This document shows positions 45,960 through 56,810 of a stretch of 64,000 nucleotides of DNA, in pieces (within the stretch, counting starts at the first letter, position 1; every line of letters starts with the position of its first letter). The translations under genes were made by a program, and so were the position numbers. The stretch spans positions 415,975,648-416,039,647 of the forward strand of contig NC_057809.1 in the NCBI RefSeq assembly GCF_018294505.1, given 5' to 3'. The notes under the pieces were generated by a model. The model saw only the letters and a list, made by a program, of their open reading frames with translations, was not told where the DNA came from and did no database searches. The stretch is from Triticum aestivum. Lineage: Eukaryota; Streptophyta; Magnoliopsida; Poales; Poaceae.

Positions 45960-46490
45960 TCATTTGTGACGGTGGAGCGGGCCGGGGAGCGTGCGGGGGA
46001 GAGGGTGCGGTGGGTCGTCGGCGACGGTGGAGTGGGGGAGGGTGCGGGCCGGCGGTCGGTGGAGCGGGGGAGGGTGCGGTGGGTCGTCGACGGCGGTGGA
46101 GTGGGGGAGGGTGCGGGGGGTCGGTGGCGGCCGGTGGAGCGGGGGAGATGGTGCGGGGGGTGCTCGGCGGCGAGGGGAACCGGATCTGGCGAGGTGCGGG
46201 GGAGAGGGTGCGGTGGGTTGTCGGCAACGATGGAGTGGGGGAGGGTGCGGGCCGGGGGTCAGCGGCGGCGGCCGGTGGAGTGGGGGAGGGTGCGGTGGGT
46301 CATCGGCGTAGGTGGAGTGGGGAAGGGTGCGGGGGGTTGGCGGCGGCGGCCGGTGGAGATGGTGCGGGGGGTGCTCGTCGGCGGCGGTGGAGCGGGGGCG
46401 GGTGCGGTGGGTGCTCGTCGGCGGCGGTGGAGCGGGGGCGGGTGCGAGGGGTGCTCGTCGGCGGTGGTGGAGCGGGGAGGGTGCACCACA
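45960..46490. repeat. GC-rich minisatellite, GGTGGAGCGGGGGAGGGTGCG units
   Basis: Roughly a dozen degenerate copies of a 30-60 bp unit built on GGTGGAGYGGGGGAGGGTGCGG, separated by TCGTCGGCGRCGGT. Strong strand asymmetry (G on plus, C on minus). All open frames here are by-products. It borders the right subterminal repeats. Confidence 0.85.
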
Positions 46491-46494
46491 CATA

Positions 46495-46950
46495 CATGCG
46501 CCATTAGTAGTTTTGCAAAAAAGTATTAAAAATAATTTTTATACTAATGGCGCACCGTGGCACAGTGCGCCATTACTAGTTTGAACTAGTAATGGCGCCA
46601 TTACTAGTTTGAACTAGTAACGGCGCACTATGCAACGGTGCGTCATTAGTAGTTTTGCAAAAAAGTAAAAAAAAAAGAATACAGTAGTGGCGCACTCAAC
46701 AGTTGGTGCGCCATTAGTAGTTCTAACTACTAATGGCGCACTTTGCCCGGATGCGCCATTAGTATATTTGAAAAAATGAAAAAAAAACTTTTTGTTACTA
46801 GTGGCGCACCTTGTGCCTGGTGCGCCATTAGTGTCTTGCACACTAATGGCGTATCTTCACGTGGTGCGCCATTAGTAAACAGTAGTGGCGCACCACTTCT
46901 CTGATGCGCCATTAGTGTCAATTTCATCTTTAGCCCTTTTTCTAGTAGTG
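46495..46950. repeat. CACTA right subterminal repeats and terminal inverted repeat
   Basis: At least a dozen copies of TAATGGCGCAC and its inverse in alternating orientation, separated by short T/A-rich spacers. Two consecutive copies of ACTAGTTTGAACTAGTAA occur at about 46575-46620. The element ends with AGCCCTTTTTCTAGTAGTG at 46950. Confidence 0.9.
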
Positions 46951-46953
46951 CGT

Positions 46954-47100
46954 GCTTCACTTATATTATAAGAATGAATTGTTGAATGAATTGAATATCA
47001 TAAATATGAAATTATATATGCTTTATATATTTGTCACATGAAAAGTAATAACTTCACATATAAGAAGTATAAATGGTAAAATTTATTGAAAGAAAACACA
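46954..47100 (+). mobile_element. Remainder of the Athila-type internal region
   Basis: CGTGCTTCACTTATATTATA continues the sequence interrupted at 39298 (compare AGTGCTTCAATTATATC near 7628 in the other copy). Similarity fades after about 47050, so the end is approximate. Confidence 0.5.
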
Positions 47101-47520
47101 GGATTGGTCTCAAGTGATGTCTTGTTAACCCAAACAAAAATCTCTCCAAATCTTCCCTGAGGTGGAAGGCAGTGCCATATGATAGAATCCAAAAAACAAG
47201 TAAAGTTGGGTCTTTCGGTCTCCGAAAGAGCTATAAAATCCAACTTTCGCTCCCTCGAAGTCTCTGCCTTAACGAGTGGTGTAATAAGAACACAGACGTC
47301 TTGTTTCGCCAAGGCAATTTTTTCCAGCAGTGTCCTTGTGTGTGTCATGTGAAATGTGTAGGAGTGGAACTATCACATTTTACAGAATGCCTCCCGTCGG
47401 GTGTTCGTCATTGCATATCTTTTTAGAGATGATATTTGTCGGCATGGTCTGACAATGGCCTCTGCCATGTAGTTTTCCCATTTACTTTCATGCTTCCCCT
47501 CTCTAAATAACATTTGCACA

Positions 47521-47552
<32 letters not shown>

Positions 47553-49199
47553 CCGGAATCCGGAGTTGAGTGGCAAATTGTGATTGGTTAGTAAAACGAG
47601 AGATAGTTAACAAACCTACGTCCCATAGCTTTGGGACATCACATCGATCTCTCACTAGTTAAAGCAAGCGCTGTTGAGTGTTGACGTGATGCGATTCTTT
47701 TCGCAAAACAAAAGTGTTGACGTGGATGTGACAATTCGATCAGACGCTATAGGCACCCTGGTTTGACGAAAGAGAGGGCGGCCTTGTGCAAGCGGGCGGC
47801 CGGGACCAACAGCATCCAGGTCCCTTTTAGCCTTTTCTCCCTAATATAATCCAGATCGAGCCACACATACAGAAAAGGAAAGGGGGTTTCGTAGGCCGCG
47901 CTCCGTTTGCCGCCACCACAGAATGCAACACGCACAGGCGCTCGATCGTGAAAGAGCTGCGGCACCGATCGATCGCGAACGAGCCCGGTGGTGACCGTGG
48001 GCTTTCGCTGCCGGCACCATCGGTCGTATGCACGCCGTTCAGCTCCAGCAGCTTCAGATTGCCGACCTAAAAAAGCGTGTCCGTGACTTTCTTCTTCTGC
48101 CGGCCGTGCATGGATCGACCATTAGTTTTTGTTTCAAGCCTCTGAGTGGCAGGCGAATTAATAGGCCACTTAATTATACATGATCACATAGGGAAGCAAC
48201 CGTCATTGCCTAGTAATTTTTTTTAACTGTATAAACTAATGCTGCTACTTTTGTACTGTACCGGCACATAGATCACTAGAGCCGACTAAAGAAAGCTAGT
48301 GAAACAACATTGGGTAGGAGGGACTCGCATAAAGAAGATTGCAAGAGCGAAATCGAAATTCGCCATGTACACGTACGTACGCGAGCGCAGAGTACGTAGG
48401 ACCTTCTTGCAGGCGATCGATGAAACAATGCAATATGGCGCGCTGCTGGCAAACGAGATCAGCGATTCTTCCAGCTCCTTCTAGCTCCTTACTAAATTAT
48501 AATAAAACGGTCGAGAATAATGGCCGGATCGAGCAGTGTAGTAGCAGAGGAACCCTGGCAGCAGCTGATCGATCGATGGAGTAGAATATGCGTGGCCTGC
48601 GCCTGCGCCTGCGCGTGATCCCATGCGTGTGAAACCGTTGAACTCTCGCGAGCTACTCTGTTGTAAAAGGAATGAGCCGTTGTATTCTTGTGACAGAATC
48701 TAAGATCGGCTTAGAGACCATAGCTATAGGTTGCTAAAATACTAGGGTTCAGTTAGAATATTTTTAAACTAGGGAAAAGCCGGTGTTAGAAAGTTTTGTC
48801 TGCTCTAGTGGAGGAGCTAGGGAACATACTGCCGCCCTTGACTATTCCTTTATTCTCTTCAACGTTGATGGCTGGAGCATGTTCCTTAATAATTACTAAA
48901 TTTGTTGTTAAGTCAGCACCGGCGGACCGGGCAAGTGCTTTACGCCATTTTTATTTAAAAAAATAGTACTACTAGCATTGGAGTAATATGGTCATGGATG
49001 CTTATAAAGTAGTAATTCCCAGTATATATGGTCATGGATACTTAAAAAGTAGCAGTTGTGGTGTCTATAGGGATTACTAATATGGTCATGGATGCTGTTG
49101 ACAATAACTGTCTCCCCATTTTGCTTAATGAAAAACATTGTAATGGGGCATCGTAGAATATGGGTATCAATCACTCTTTGCATCAAAATTATACCCATA
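47101..49199. other. Apparently low-copy intergenic DNA, no supported gene
   Basis: This is the longest stretch not matching any repeat that I recognise. A minus-strand frame (47348-47034, 104 codons) has a non-repetitive composition (FTCFLDSIIWHCLPPQGRFGEIF) but no domain, and extends into the element to its left. Other frames (47747-48033 minus, 48299-48584 plus) are short and unsupported. The 47600-48650 part is balanced in GC with GATCGATC motifs. Three related copies of ATATGGTCATGGAT occur at 48987, 49025 and 49079. It may be ancient degenerate transposon or true intergenic sequence. Confidence 0.45.
47519..47548. repeat. CT microsatellite
   Basis: About 14 CT dinucleotides. Confidence 0.95.
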
Positions 49200-49204
49200 A
49201 TCAC

Positions 49205-49287
49205 TATTCTATTTATAAACAAATAAAAGACGTTTTAAGTCACTACTTTAATGACATAAAACATTATTTGTCTATAGAGGGAGTACA
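49205..49287. mobile_element. Stowaway-like MITE remnant (right end)
   Basis: The segment ends in TAGAGGGAGTA, the right terminus of Tc1/Mariner-type Stowaway MITEs, and contains AAAAGACGTTTTAAGTCACTA, a phrase typical of them. The left terminus (TACTCCCTC) is not seen, so it is truncated. Confidence 0.55.
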
Positions 49288-50197
49288 TTTTTTTGCGAGG
49301 GTAAAAGAAGCTTTATTCTAAAATTATAGAGTTACAGTCAAGAGGCAAGAGATCCTCGATACATGGGGGTCCTCTGTAGCCAAACAACAGTGCTACAAGG
49401 GCCAATTCCTTTGCCAGCTTAAAAAATAAGCCGCATCCTCCCCAGCTTTTTTTATAAGCCGTCACTCTTATACATTGGGGTTTCTAAACTAGTTATGAGA
49501 TTGATTGCTTAAGGAGTCTGTCCGCTGCCTCTTGCCAGATAAAAATACGGACTTTGAGTGACACCCTAACTACCAGCAACGCTTTAGCATACCTGACTTT
49601 TGGTCATCTGACCAGCTTAGCATGCATCAATTTAACCAAGAACTTACTCAAGTTCTCGAGATCCCATAACGAGTCTCATTCGGAACTGATAGAAATGTTA
49701 GATAACATAGCGTGCAGATTGGTTAGCTCGCGAGACTCAGCTGACGAAAGCGCTCTAAGGAAACCGAGAACATCATATCCCGATGCAAAGATGTCACTAA
49801 CAAGAGCTTCCGACTCAGCCGCGATGTTAAACAGAGCAGAGAAAAAAGCATAGAGAGGTTTGTCTGAAATCTAAGAGGATAGCCAGAATTTGGTTTCTTT
49901 GCCGTTACCAATAATCTTGGATCTTGCTCCTAGGTTGAAAAACGGCTTGTGTTTCTGGATCCCATTCCAAATTTGCGAACCTCTCACATTGCTAAAGAAC
50001 AACGAGCATTCCAGGAAGTATTTGGCATTGAGGAGCCTTGCCCAAAGTTTGTTGTCCATTTGTAAAAATTTCCAGATCCATTTAGAAATGAGTGCAAGGT
50101 TCATTTTTCTAGTGTTGGTAATACCTAACCCTCCCTGGGCCTTAGGATGACATAGGTCGGCCCATCTTATCATGTGGTACTTCACTTTTGGCATGGT
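49288..50197 (-). mobile_element. 3' fragment of a LINE (non-LTR retrotransposon)
   Basis: On the minus strand a coding remnant is followed by a 3' untranslated region with a short poly-A (poly-T at 49289-49295 on the plus strand). It is cut at 50197 by the Copia element. Stretches 49310-49560 read like the tail of plant L1-type LINEs. The 5' part with endonuclease and RT catalytic core is missing. Confidence 0.65.
49871..50197 (-). pseudogene. LINE ORF2 C-terminal part (end of RT and zinc-binding RVT region)
   Basis: The frame reads KYHMIRWADLCHPKAQGGLG, then ALISKWIWKFLQMDNKLWAR, then GSQIWNGIQKHKPFFNLGAR and IIGNGKETKFW. This H-x-I-x-W-x-x-x-C-x-P-K-x-x-G-G-L-G pattern and the following W-rich block are diagnostic of plant LINE ORF2 after the RT. 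Residues upstream of about MPKVK come from the inserted LTR. The stop at 49871 is earlier than the usual D-x-W motif, so it is truncated or mutated. The catalytic YADD is not present. Confidence 0.8.
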
Positions 50198-51748
50198 GAA
50201 AGTGCAACTAATCCCTGGGTGGTTTTGGTAATTCATAATAACATATATCTCATTGAACTAATGTCCATTCAAGATAAATATTTCAGGATGTTCAATCATT
50301 GGCATGGCATGACATAGAGATGTGGACCCCTCAAAATGCTAAGGACAAGGATTAGCAAAAGATCAAGACTCTTTGTCTTTTTTAAGTGTTCCAAGATCGC
50401 ATTGAGTCCATAGGAAAGCCAATACTATTAAAAGGGGATGAGGTGTTGGATAATGGTCTACTTACTCAAAGTGCTTACTGATATTTCTCAAAAAACCATC
50501 AGCTACTTTCTCTATCCAAATATGTCAAAACCCTAAACTACAACTCGGCCCCACCGATACATTCTATCCAGAGCCACCGAGTTCATTCTGACATAGCCCC
50601 AGCCAAAACCCTAACAGTTCGGTCACACCGATACGGATCTCAGTCCCACCAAGATGGCCTTGCCAACGCTCTGTGACTTGTTGCATTCCCTTCGGTCTCA
50701 CCGAGTTGTTGCAATCGGTCCCACCGAGTTGGCTTGACAGGATCTCTGTTGCCCGTTGCACTCACTTCGGTCCCACCGAGAAGATGCAACCGGTGCCACG
50801 GAGATGAAGTTTGCCCTAAGCCCTAACACATCGGTCCCACCAAGTTGTTCCAGTCGGTCCAACCGAGATTCCTAACGTTCATATTTTTTAACAGATCGGT
50901 GCCACCGAGATGAGTCAAAAGTGTGTAACGGTTGGATTTTGTGTGGATGCTATATATACTCCTCCACTCCCTTCTTCTCATTGAGGAAAGCCATCAGAAT
51001 GTGCCTACGCTTCCACTATTCATTTTTCTGAGAGAGAACCACCTACTCATGTGTTGAGAGATTTCATTCCAACCATTTCAACCTGCATTTCTATCCTTCC
51101 CCAAGTTGCTTTCTACTCAAATCCCTCTTCCACCTTAGCCAAATCTATGAGAGAGAGTTGAGTGTTGGGGAGAATATCATTTGAAGCACAAGAGCAAGGA
51201 GTTCATCATCAACACACCGTCTATTACCTTTTGGAGAGTGGTATCTCCTAGATTGGTTAGGTGTCGCTTGGGAGCCTCCGTTGTGATGTGGAGTTGAACC
51301 AAGAAGTTTCTAATGGCAAGGAGATCGCCTACTTCGTGAAGATCTTCCCGGGTGAGGCAAGTCCATTGTGAACAATGGCCATGGTGGGATAGGCAAGGTT
51401 GCTTCTCCGTGGACCGTTCATGGGTGGAGCCCTCCGTGGACTCGCGCAACTGTTACCCTTCATGAGTTGAAGTCTCCATCAACGAGGACGTATGATAGCA
51501 CCACCTATCGGAACCACGCCAAAAATCTCGGCGTCTCCATTGTGTTTGCCTTCTCCAAACCCTTCCCTTTACCTTCATATGCAATGGTTTACTTTTCGCT
51601 GCTATACTCTTAGAATTGCATGTGTAGGTTGATTGCTTGACTTGTCATAATTGCTAAAATCTTCCACAACTAAAATTGGAAAAAATAAAGATTTTTGTTT
51701 GGTCAAATAGTCTAATCACCCCTCTCTTGACATACTTCCGATCCTACA
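50198..51748 (+). repeat. 5' LTR of the Copia-type element
   Basis: Starts TGAAAGTGCAACTAATCCC and ends CCGATCCTACA. The promoter TATATATA is at 50951-50958. From 50530 to 50915 it carries about eleven copies of a degenerate palindrome, CGGTCCCACCGA type, upstream of the TATA box. Confidence 0.8.
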
Positions 51749-51750
51749 AG

Positions 51751-51762
51751 TGGTATCAGAGC
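51751..51762 (+). promoter_or_regulatory. Primer-binding site, initiator tRNA-Met
   Basis: TGGTATCAGAGC, two bases after the LTR end. Exact match to the consensus used by plant Copia elements. Confidence 0.9.
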
Positions 51763-51832
51763 TTTGGTCTCCATTAGCCTTGATTTCCATAGCTTTGGTG
51801 ATCATAGCATTGGTTTCACAACCTAGGAGAGT

Positions 51833-53811
51833 ATGGCGTCTAGCGAGGGTGACTATCACCGTAGAGGTCCTTATTTTGATGGTACAAATTTTGCTAGTTG
51901 GAAACATCAGATGAAAATGCATATTTTTTGTCAAAACCCCGCCGTTTGGGTTGTTGTGCATGTTGGCTTGCAAGGTGAATTCTTTGAAGATGGTAGAGAA
52001 CTGGATTGTGCAGTGATCGCAGAAGAATTGAAGATGTTGCAATACAATGCTCAAGCTTGTGATATTCTCTTCAACGTATTGTGCCCCGAGGAATTCAACA
52101 AAATCAGCCGCCTTGAGAATGCAAAGGAAATTTGGCATACTTTGGTTAATACGCACGAAAGTACCGAGTCTGTCAAGGAATCCAAGTTGGATGTGCTTCA
52201 AAGTCAACTTGAGATGTTCAAGATGAAGGATGGTGAAGGAATCACCAAAATTTACTCTAGGCTTGCTCTCATCACAAATGAGATTTCCGGCTTAGGAAAT
52301 GAAGAGATGGCCGACAAATTCATCATCAAGAAGATCCTTAGAGCCTTGGATGGAAAATATGATACCGTATGCACATTGATCCAAATGATCCCAATTACAA
52401 AGATCTCAAGCCCACGAAATTCATTGGTAGAATTGTTGCTCATGACATGAGATGTCACTCAAGGATAAGGAAGAGCTTCACAATAAGTCAAGTGGTGCTT
52501 ACAAAGCTTCAAGTGATGCTCCTACAACATCAGTTGAAAAGAAAGTCTCCAATGAAGAATTGAGCTTAATGGTGAAGAACTTCAACAAATTCTACAAGAG
52601 TAGAAGCAAAGAGAGAAGCTCCAAGTCGAGGTCCTACAATGACAAAAGATCTTCTAGTCGTGATCGCAATTGCTACAATTGTGGAAGACCCGAACACTAT
52701 TCCAATGAGTGTACGACTCCCTACAAGAAAAGAGAAGACTCACCAAAAAGGAGAAGTAGAAGAGATGAATCACCTCCAAGAGAGAGAAGGAGTAGAGATG
52801 ATCGTTATGAACAAAGACCCTCTCGAAGAAGCAAGGATTCATAAAGGAAGGATAGGTTATTGAAGAGCTACACAAGATGAAGAGATCAAGCTCATGTTGG
52901 TGAATGGATATCTGATTCCGACTCCGACTATACTCAAGATGAAGGTGTTGTCGGTCTTGCACTAGTGTCATCCAACTCTCACGACATATTTGATTCACCA
53001 AATGAAGGAATTGGAAGATGCTTCATGGCTAAAGGACTCATGAAACAACACTCTTAAGTTAGCTCATGAAACAACACAAGAGGATCATAGAGGGCTCCTA
53101 AGGACTCATGAGAAGCTACGCTTCGAGAAGCTAAATTTTGAGCAAGAGCATGAGTTTCTAAAAGCTATCAATGATGATCTTCAAAAGAAGAGTTCTTCTT
53201 ACATTACCAAACGTCTCCTCTTGTCTACTTATATGCCACAAGTAAAATCTAGCAACAAGAGCAAGAAAGATCCTTCTTCTAGTAGTAACAATAACCATGC
53301 TAAATCCAATATTGTTGCTTCTAGTAGTTCTCTTGATTCCACTAATGATTCTCTAAGATAAATTACACTCGAGCAAGAAAATAGCTCATTGAAGGGAATT
53401 ATAGATAAAAGTGTTTACAAGAGTCTTGCCGGGAGTAAGCAATTTGCGGAAATTCTACGCAAGGAAGGAAGACACCGGAAGAATCAAGGTGTTGGTTTTG
53501 AACGAAAGTTCAATGCCAATGGAGTTGAATGGGAAGAAGATCAATACCCCAATACGAAGTTTGTTCCTCAACAAGATAAGTATGACCCCACTTCTTTTGA
53601 GGGAACACAAGCTCAAGATGATGTTCCACCACAAGACCACAAGCTAAAAGGCAAGGACAAGCTTCAAGAAGAGATTGAATCATTTGAAGAAGCTCCTAAG
53701 GCCATGGTAAAGTGGGTTCCCAAGACTACGCCAAGCTCTACTTCATCAAGTACAACTACAACTCCAAGGATTCTCATCAAGTTAATGTGGGTCCCAAAGA
53801 AGAAGAACTAG
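51833..53811 (+). pseudogene. gag: Copia-type gag with CCHC zinc knuckle
   Basis: The ATG at 51833 (MASSEGDYHRRGPYFDGTNF) starts a typical plant Copia gag: FDGTNFASWKHQMKMHI, then AKEIWHTLVNTHE, then KILRALDGKYDTVCTLI. Frameshifts near 52390 and 52450 move to the frame with the nucleocapsid part, which has the zinc knuckle CYNCGRPEHYSNEC (C-X2-C-X4-H-X4-C, about 52672-52713) inside an Arg/Ser-rich region. A stop at 52842-52844 and several more in 52860-53380 break it. The last open stretch (53389-53811) ends in LMWVPKKKN, similar to the gag-protease junction of relatives. It packaged element RNA in the particle. No protease follows. Confidence 0.8.
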
Positions 53812-55534
53812 AGTGTTCTTGAGGGTGACTCCGCCAACATACTTCACTCATATTCATTTTGGCAAGGACTTGTGCAATCAACTTTCATATCTTGCACTAA
53901 ATCATGGAGTCACAAACTCTCTTGCTGGTAAGCCAAGGGACAAGGTAATCTAATGCTTTCATGGACATCATCATATGTGCAATTCACTCTATGTCTATGA
54001 ATATCCTTGTATGTTCCTTGTGGGACTAACCCATGTAGGTATTTAAAGTGAAATACTCCAAAGGATTGCTCCAAATGATCTAAATCAACATTGAGCAACC
54101 ACATGTTCACTATCTACATGAAGTCATCATCGACAAAACCCAAGGTTAATTCATCCTTCTTTGGAGCATATCACATCTAGGGGAGCTTTGCTTTAAAAAT
54201 TGAGCTAAAGAAACTCTAATGGTGTGAACACATTAATGCTTTATGTAAAAGTGGTAACCCCACTTGTGCCTAAACGATGAGTATGACATATGATCATATG
54301 TTCTCATTTGACTTCTAAGTCAATATACTCATATATGGATGACCTAGTCATCGCCAAATGCTTGATAGATGCTAGAATTGGTTATGCATGTTTGACACAT
54401 ATTTCATTTGCTATTTTATTGTGTGAGAATGTTGGTTGCATATTTTCTCCATTCGAGGACATCCATTTTTTGTTTTGATTGTCTTGGTTAAGAATGCCTA
54501 ATAACATTCTCTAGCTATTTATGCTCTTCTTGTCTTAAATTCTTTTCATGATATATCACAAAAATTGAACAAGTTCTTTTCGAACCCTCCGGGTGAGGAG
54601 CACTCGGAGCCACCGATCCATCAAGGGCTGACCTCAAAAACCTTCTTCATCCATTTCGGTCAAACCAATACACTCAAACTTGGTCGAACTTAAATCATAA
54701 AGACTGGTCTAGGTTTTCATCTCGGTGCTACCGATTAGACCAACTCGGTCACACCGATTTGCTCTAACTACACATACTTGCACATCTCGGTGCCACCGAT
54801 TTGTTCCACTCAGTGCCATCGATAGTACACGTGTATATATATATCTCGCATGACCATACGTTGAAAATTACTTCAAACGCTACGACCTCTCATCCCGTTG
54901 CTGTCGCCCCCTTCGTCTCTGGATCGTCGCCGTTGTCTCCTATGTGCCTTCACCACAGGAATCCACCGCCGTCAACGGCAATCTGCCCCACCTTTGTCGT
55001 CATAGAGGATCTCCACCAGGTTAGGGTGAGATTCCATCTCCTCGTGCCTCTCTTATCCGATTCAATGCACAAGGACAATGCCATGTATCTTACCATGATT
55101 GCAATACTTCTATCCACTAGATTAAATCATTAGAGTAGACTCGAGCAAAAAAAAACCAGGGATAGGTTTCCGCCGAACGCATCTCGGACCACCCGAATTG
55201 GAATTTTTGGTCCCATCGATTTGGCCCTGGCCATTGCACAAGTACTACTCAGTTTCACTGAAACATATTAGTTAGTGTGATCGAAAGTAAAGTTTCAGTG
55301 AAACCCTAGCAACTTGGAGCCACCGAACCACGTCTCGGTCCAACCGAAACTGTGTGTTTAGTCTCTGTTAGCTGCTTCGATGTCAGCGAAATGACCAACT
55401 CAGTAGCTCCGAAATGCATTGTGTGAAAACCCAAAACTAAAGTTCAAACTCAAAATTTTGAAATACTACCAGCTTTCTATGATAACTCATCTACTTTGCC
55501 CATACCCATCTATTCACAAGGTCAGTGTTGCAAG
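53812..55534 (+). mobile_element. Non-coding internal region with promoter-like block
   Basis: No supported ORF. The second half (54590-55400) carries about ten CGGT...ACCGA palindromes like those in the LTR, and a TATATATATAT run at 54834-54844 followed by a C-rich, 5'UTR-like stretch. It could be an internal promoter for the ORF at 55535. Confidence 0.5.
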
Positions 55535-56038
55535 ATGTCGAGTGCCAGTGACAGTCAAAACCAGTCAAAGAAAATTGTTGAGCTCAGTGAGGGCTCTAGT
55601 CCCAATGAGAGCTACTATGAGGTCATTAGGAGCTCTCCAGATTTGACAAAGGCTGCCACCAAAACAAGGAAAAAGAGAACCTCAGACAGTGAGGATGAAG
55701 ACTTTGCTACTAGTGAGGTCACTTCAAAGAAGAAGAAGAAGAAGACTATTGTAAGAAGAGTGCCTATGTCAACGCCACGAGAATCCTCAGCTCCAAAGGA
55801 AACAATGACATTCACATTGAGGAGCCAAGTGATGAAGAGGGTTATGCGAGCAAGAAAAAGAAGAGGGCTAGAAAGACCACTGCCACAGTTATTGGCATAC
55901 CTTCCATGAGAGAAGATGATCAGGAGGAGGAAGAGGAAGAAAATATTGAAGCACCTCCAGCTAAGGCACAGAAACTCATGTCTGGTGCCATGAAGTCATC
56001 TACAACCTCCAAACCCAAGTCCAAGCTTGTCGTGGAAT
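55535..56038 (+). pseudogene. Lysine/serine/glutamate-rich second ORF, truncated
   Basis: The ATG at 55535 (MSSASDSQNQSKKIVELSEG) opens a hydrophilic protein with SPNESYYEVIRSSPDL and several basic clusters (TKTRKKRTSDSEDEDF, SKKKKKKTIVRR). A frameshift near 55815 is needed to continue into EEPSDEEGYASKKKKRARKT and a Glu run, then PPAKAQKLMSG. It is cut at 56038 by the Tat LTR. I recall similar ORFs as the start of a longer protein in non-autonomous grass retrotransposons but no function is known. The basic patches would suit a nuclear or nucleic-acid-binding protein; that is inference. Confidence 0.5.
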
Positions 56039-56555
56039 TGTTACGGCAGATGTCCTAGTGTGACGACTTAGTCATGGAGCCATCGCGTTGAGGTTAGCTT
56101 AAAGGGGTTAATTAGGACAAAGGACATGAGGAGTTTATACTGGTTCGACCCCTTATGATGAAGGTAAAAGCCTAGTCCAGTTTGTAGTTGGTATTGCTAG
56201 GGTTTCGATGAGCAGGGAGCAAATACGCTTGACCCGGCTCTAAATTTGTTGTTTCTTGTCCTAATCCGCCACTAGGTCATCACCTTATATACACGGGTTG
56301 ACGCCCTGCGGCCCTCAGATTCCAGCCGGATTATACAACGTATCCGGCTCGGTGACCTTTTGCACATGCCTTACACTACAACTTTACATACATGGCGGTT
56401 TACAATCATGGGCCTTAAGCTGCCTTCAGGTCTGGGCCCTCTACTAAGCCTATCTATGAATCGCCACGTGACCTTGGGCTTCATTATGTTGAGTCTTCAT
56501 AGGGATGACCTGGCCCCTCCTGGGTGGGTCATACCTAATAGTTATATCCCCAACA
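56039..56555 (-). repeat. 3' LTR of the second Tat-lineage element
   Basis: On the minus strand it starts TGTTGGGGATATAACTATTA and ends GCCGTAACA, 517 bp, with a TATATAAGG promoter motif near 56285-56293. The promoter fits minus-strand orientation. The internal bases just before it on the minus strand include GGGGCCTAA, a short purine-rich tract. Confidence 0.75.
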
Positions 56556-56803
56556 TTAGGCCCCAGGTTGATTTGGACTTGTTCATGTCAACCTTCAAGA
56601 CTTAGAAAAATCCTTCCATATCCGCTGCAAAAAACATTGTAACCCGCCATGACGTCATCTCCAGGAATTTCAGAAACCCACCACGACGTCATCTTCAATG
56701 GATCTTTATCTTAATGTTTTCCTGAAAATCGAGGTGTCCAATTAGCTGGATAACCATCATTCGGCCTCCTCGTCTTTCGCGTCTGCCTGCTTTCCGGTCT
56801 CCT

Positions 56804-56810
56804 TATAAAT
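56804..56810 (+). promoter_or_regulatory. TATA box of the antisense gene
   Basis: CCTTATAAATAGGACC lies about 680 bases before the ATG at 57488. A donor-like ATCA/GTAAGT (56985/56986) and an acceptor-like TTTTAG (ends 57473) suggest a 5'UTR intron of 488 bases between them. Confidence 0.5.

Larger units (their letters stand above)
39299..46950. mobile_element. Non-autonomous CACTA (DTC) transposon, 7.65 kb
   Basis: The right end is CACTACTAGAAAAAGGGCT (read on the minus strand, 46950-46932). The left end reads AACTACTAGGAAAAGGGCT (39299-39317), so the first base has changed from C to A. The three-base target duplication CGT is exact (39296-39298 and 46951-46953). Both ends carry clusters of CTAATGGCGCACC and its inverse. 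No transposase (TNPD/TNPA-like) frame is visible, so it depends on another element. The interior holds a captured B3-domain gene, tandem repeats and a solo Angela-type LTR. It is inserted in the Athila-type internal region. Confidence 0.9.
50198..56038 (+). mobile_element. Non-autonomous Copia-type element: LTR, gag, second ORF, no pol
   Basis: The LTR (50198-51748) is followed by an initiator tRNA-Met primer-binding site and a Copia-type gag. Protease, integrase and RT do not follow; instead there is 1.7 kb of non-coding DNA and a second, lysine-rich ORF. The element is cut at 56039 by a Tat-lineage LTR; its 3' part is beyond the window. The pentamer before it is CATGG (50193-50197); the partner cannot be checked. 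It is inserted in a LINE. Confidence 0.75.

Noticed and set aside
45845..46529. 220-codon Gly/Arg-rich ORF and its minus-strand Pro-rich partner
   Set aside because: Both are translations of the G-rich minisatellite.
48299..48584. Two overlapping small ORFs
   Set aside because: No domain, no codon bias or splice evidence; reported only as part of the low-copy stretch.
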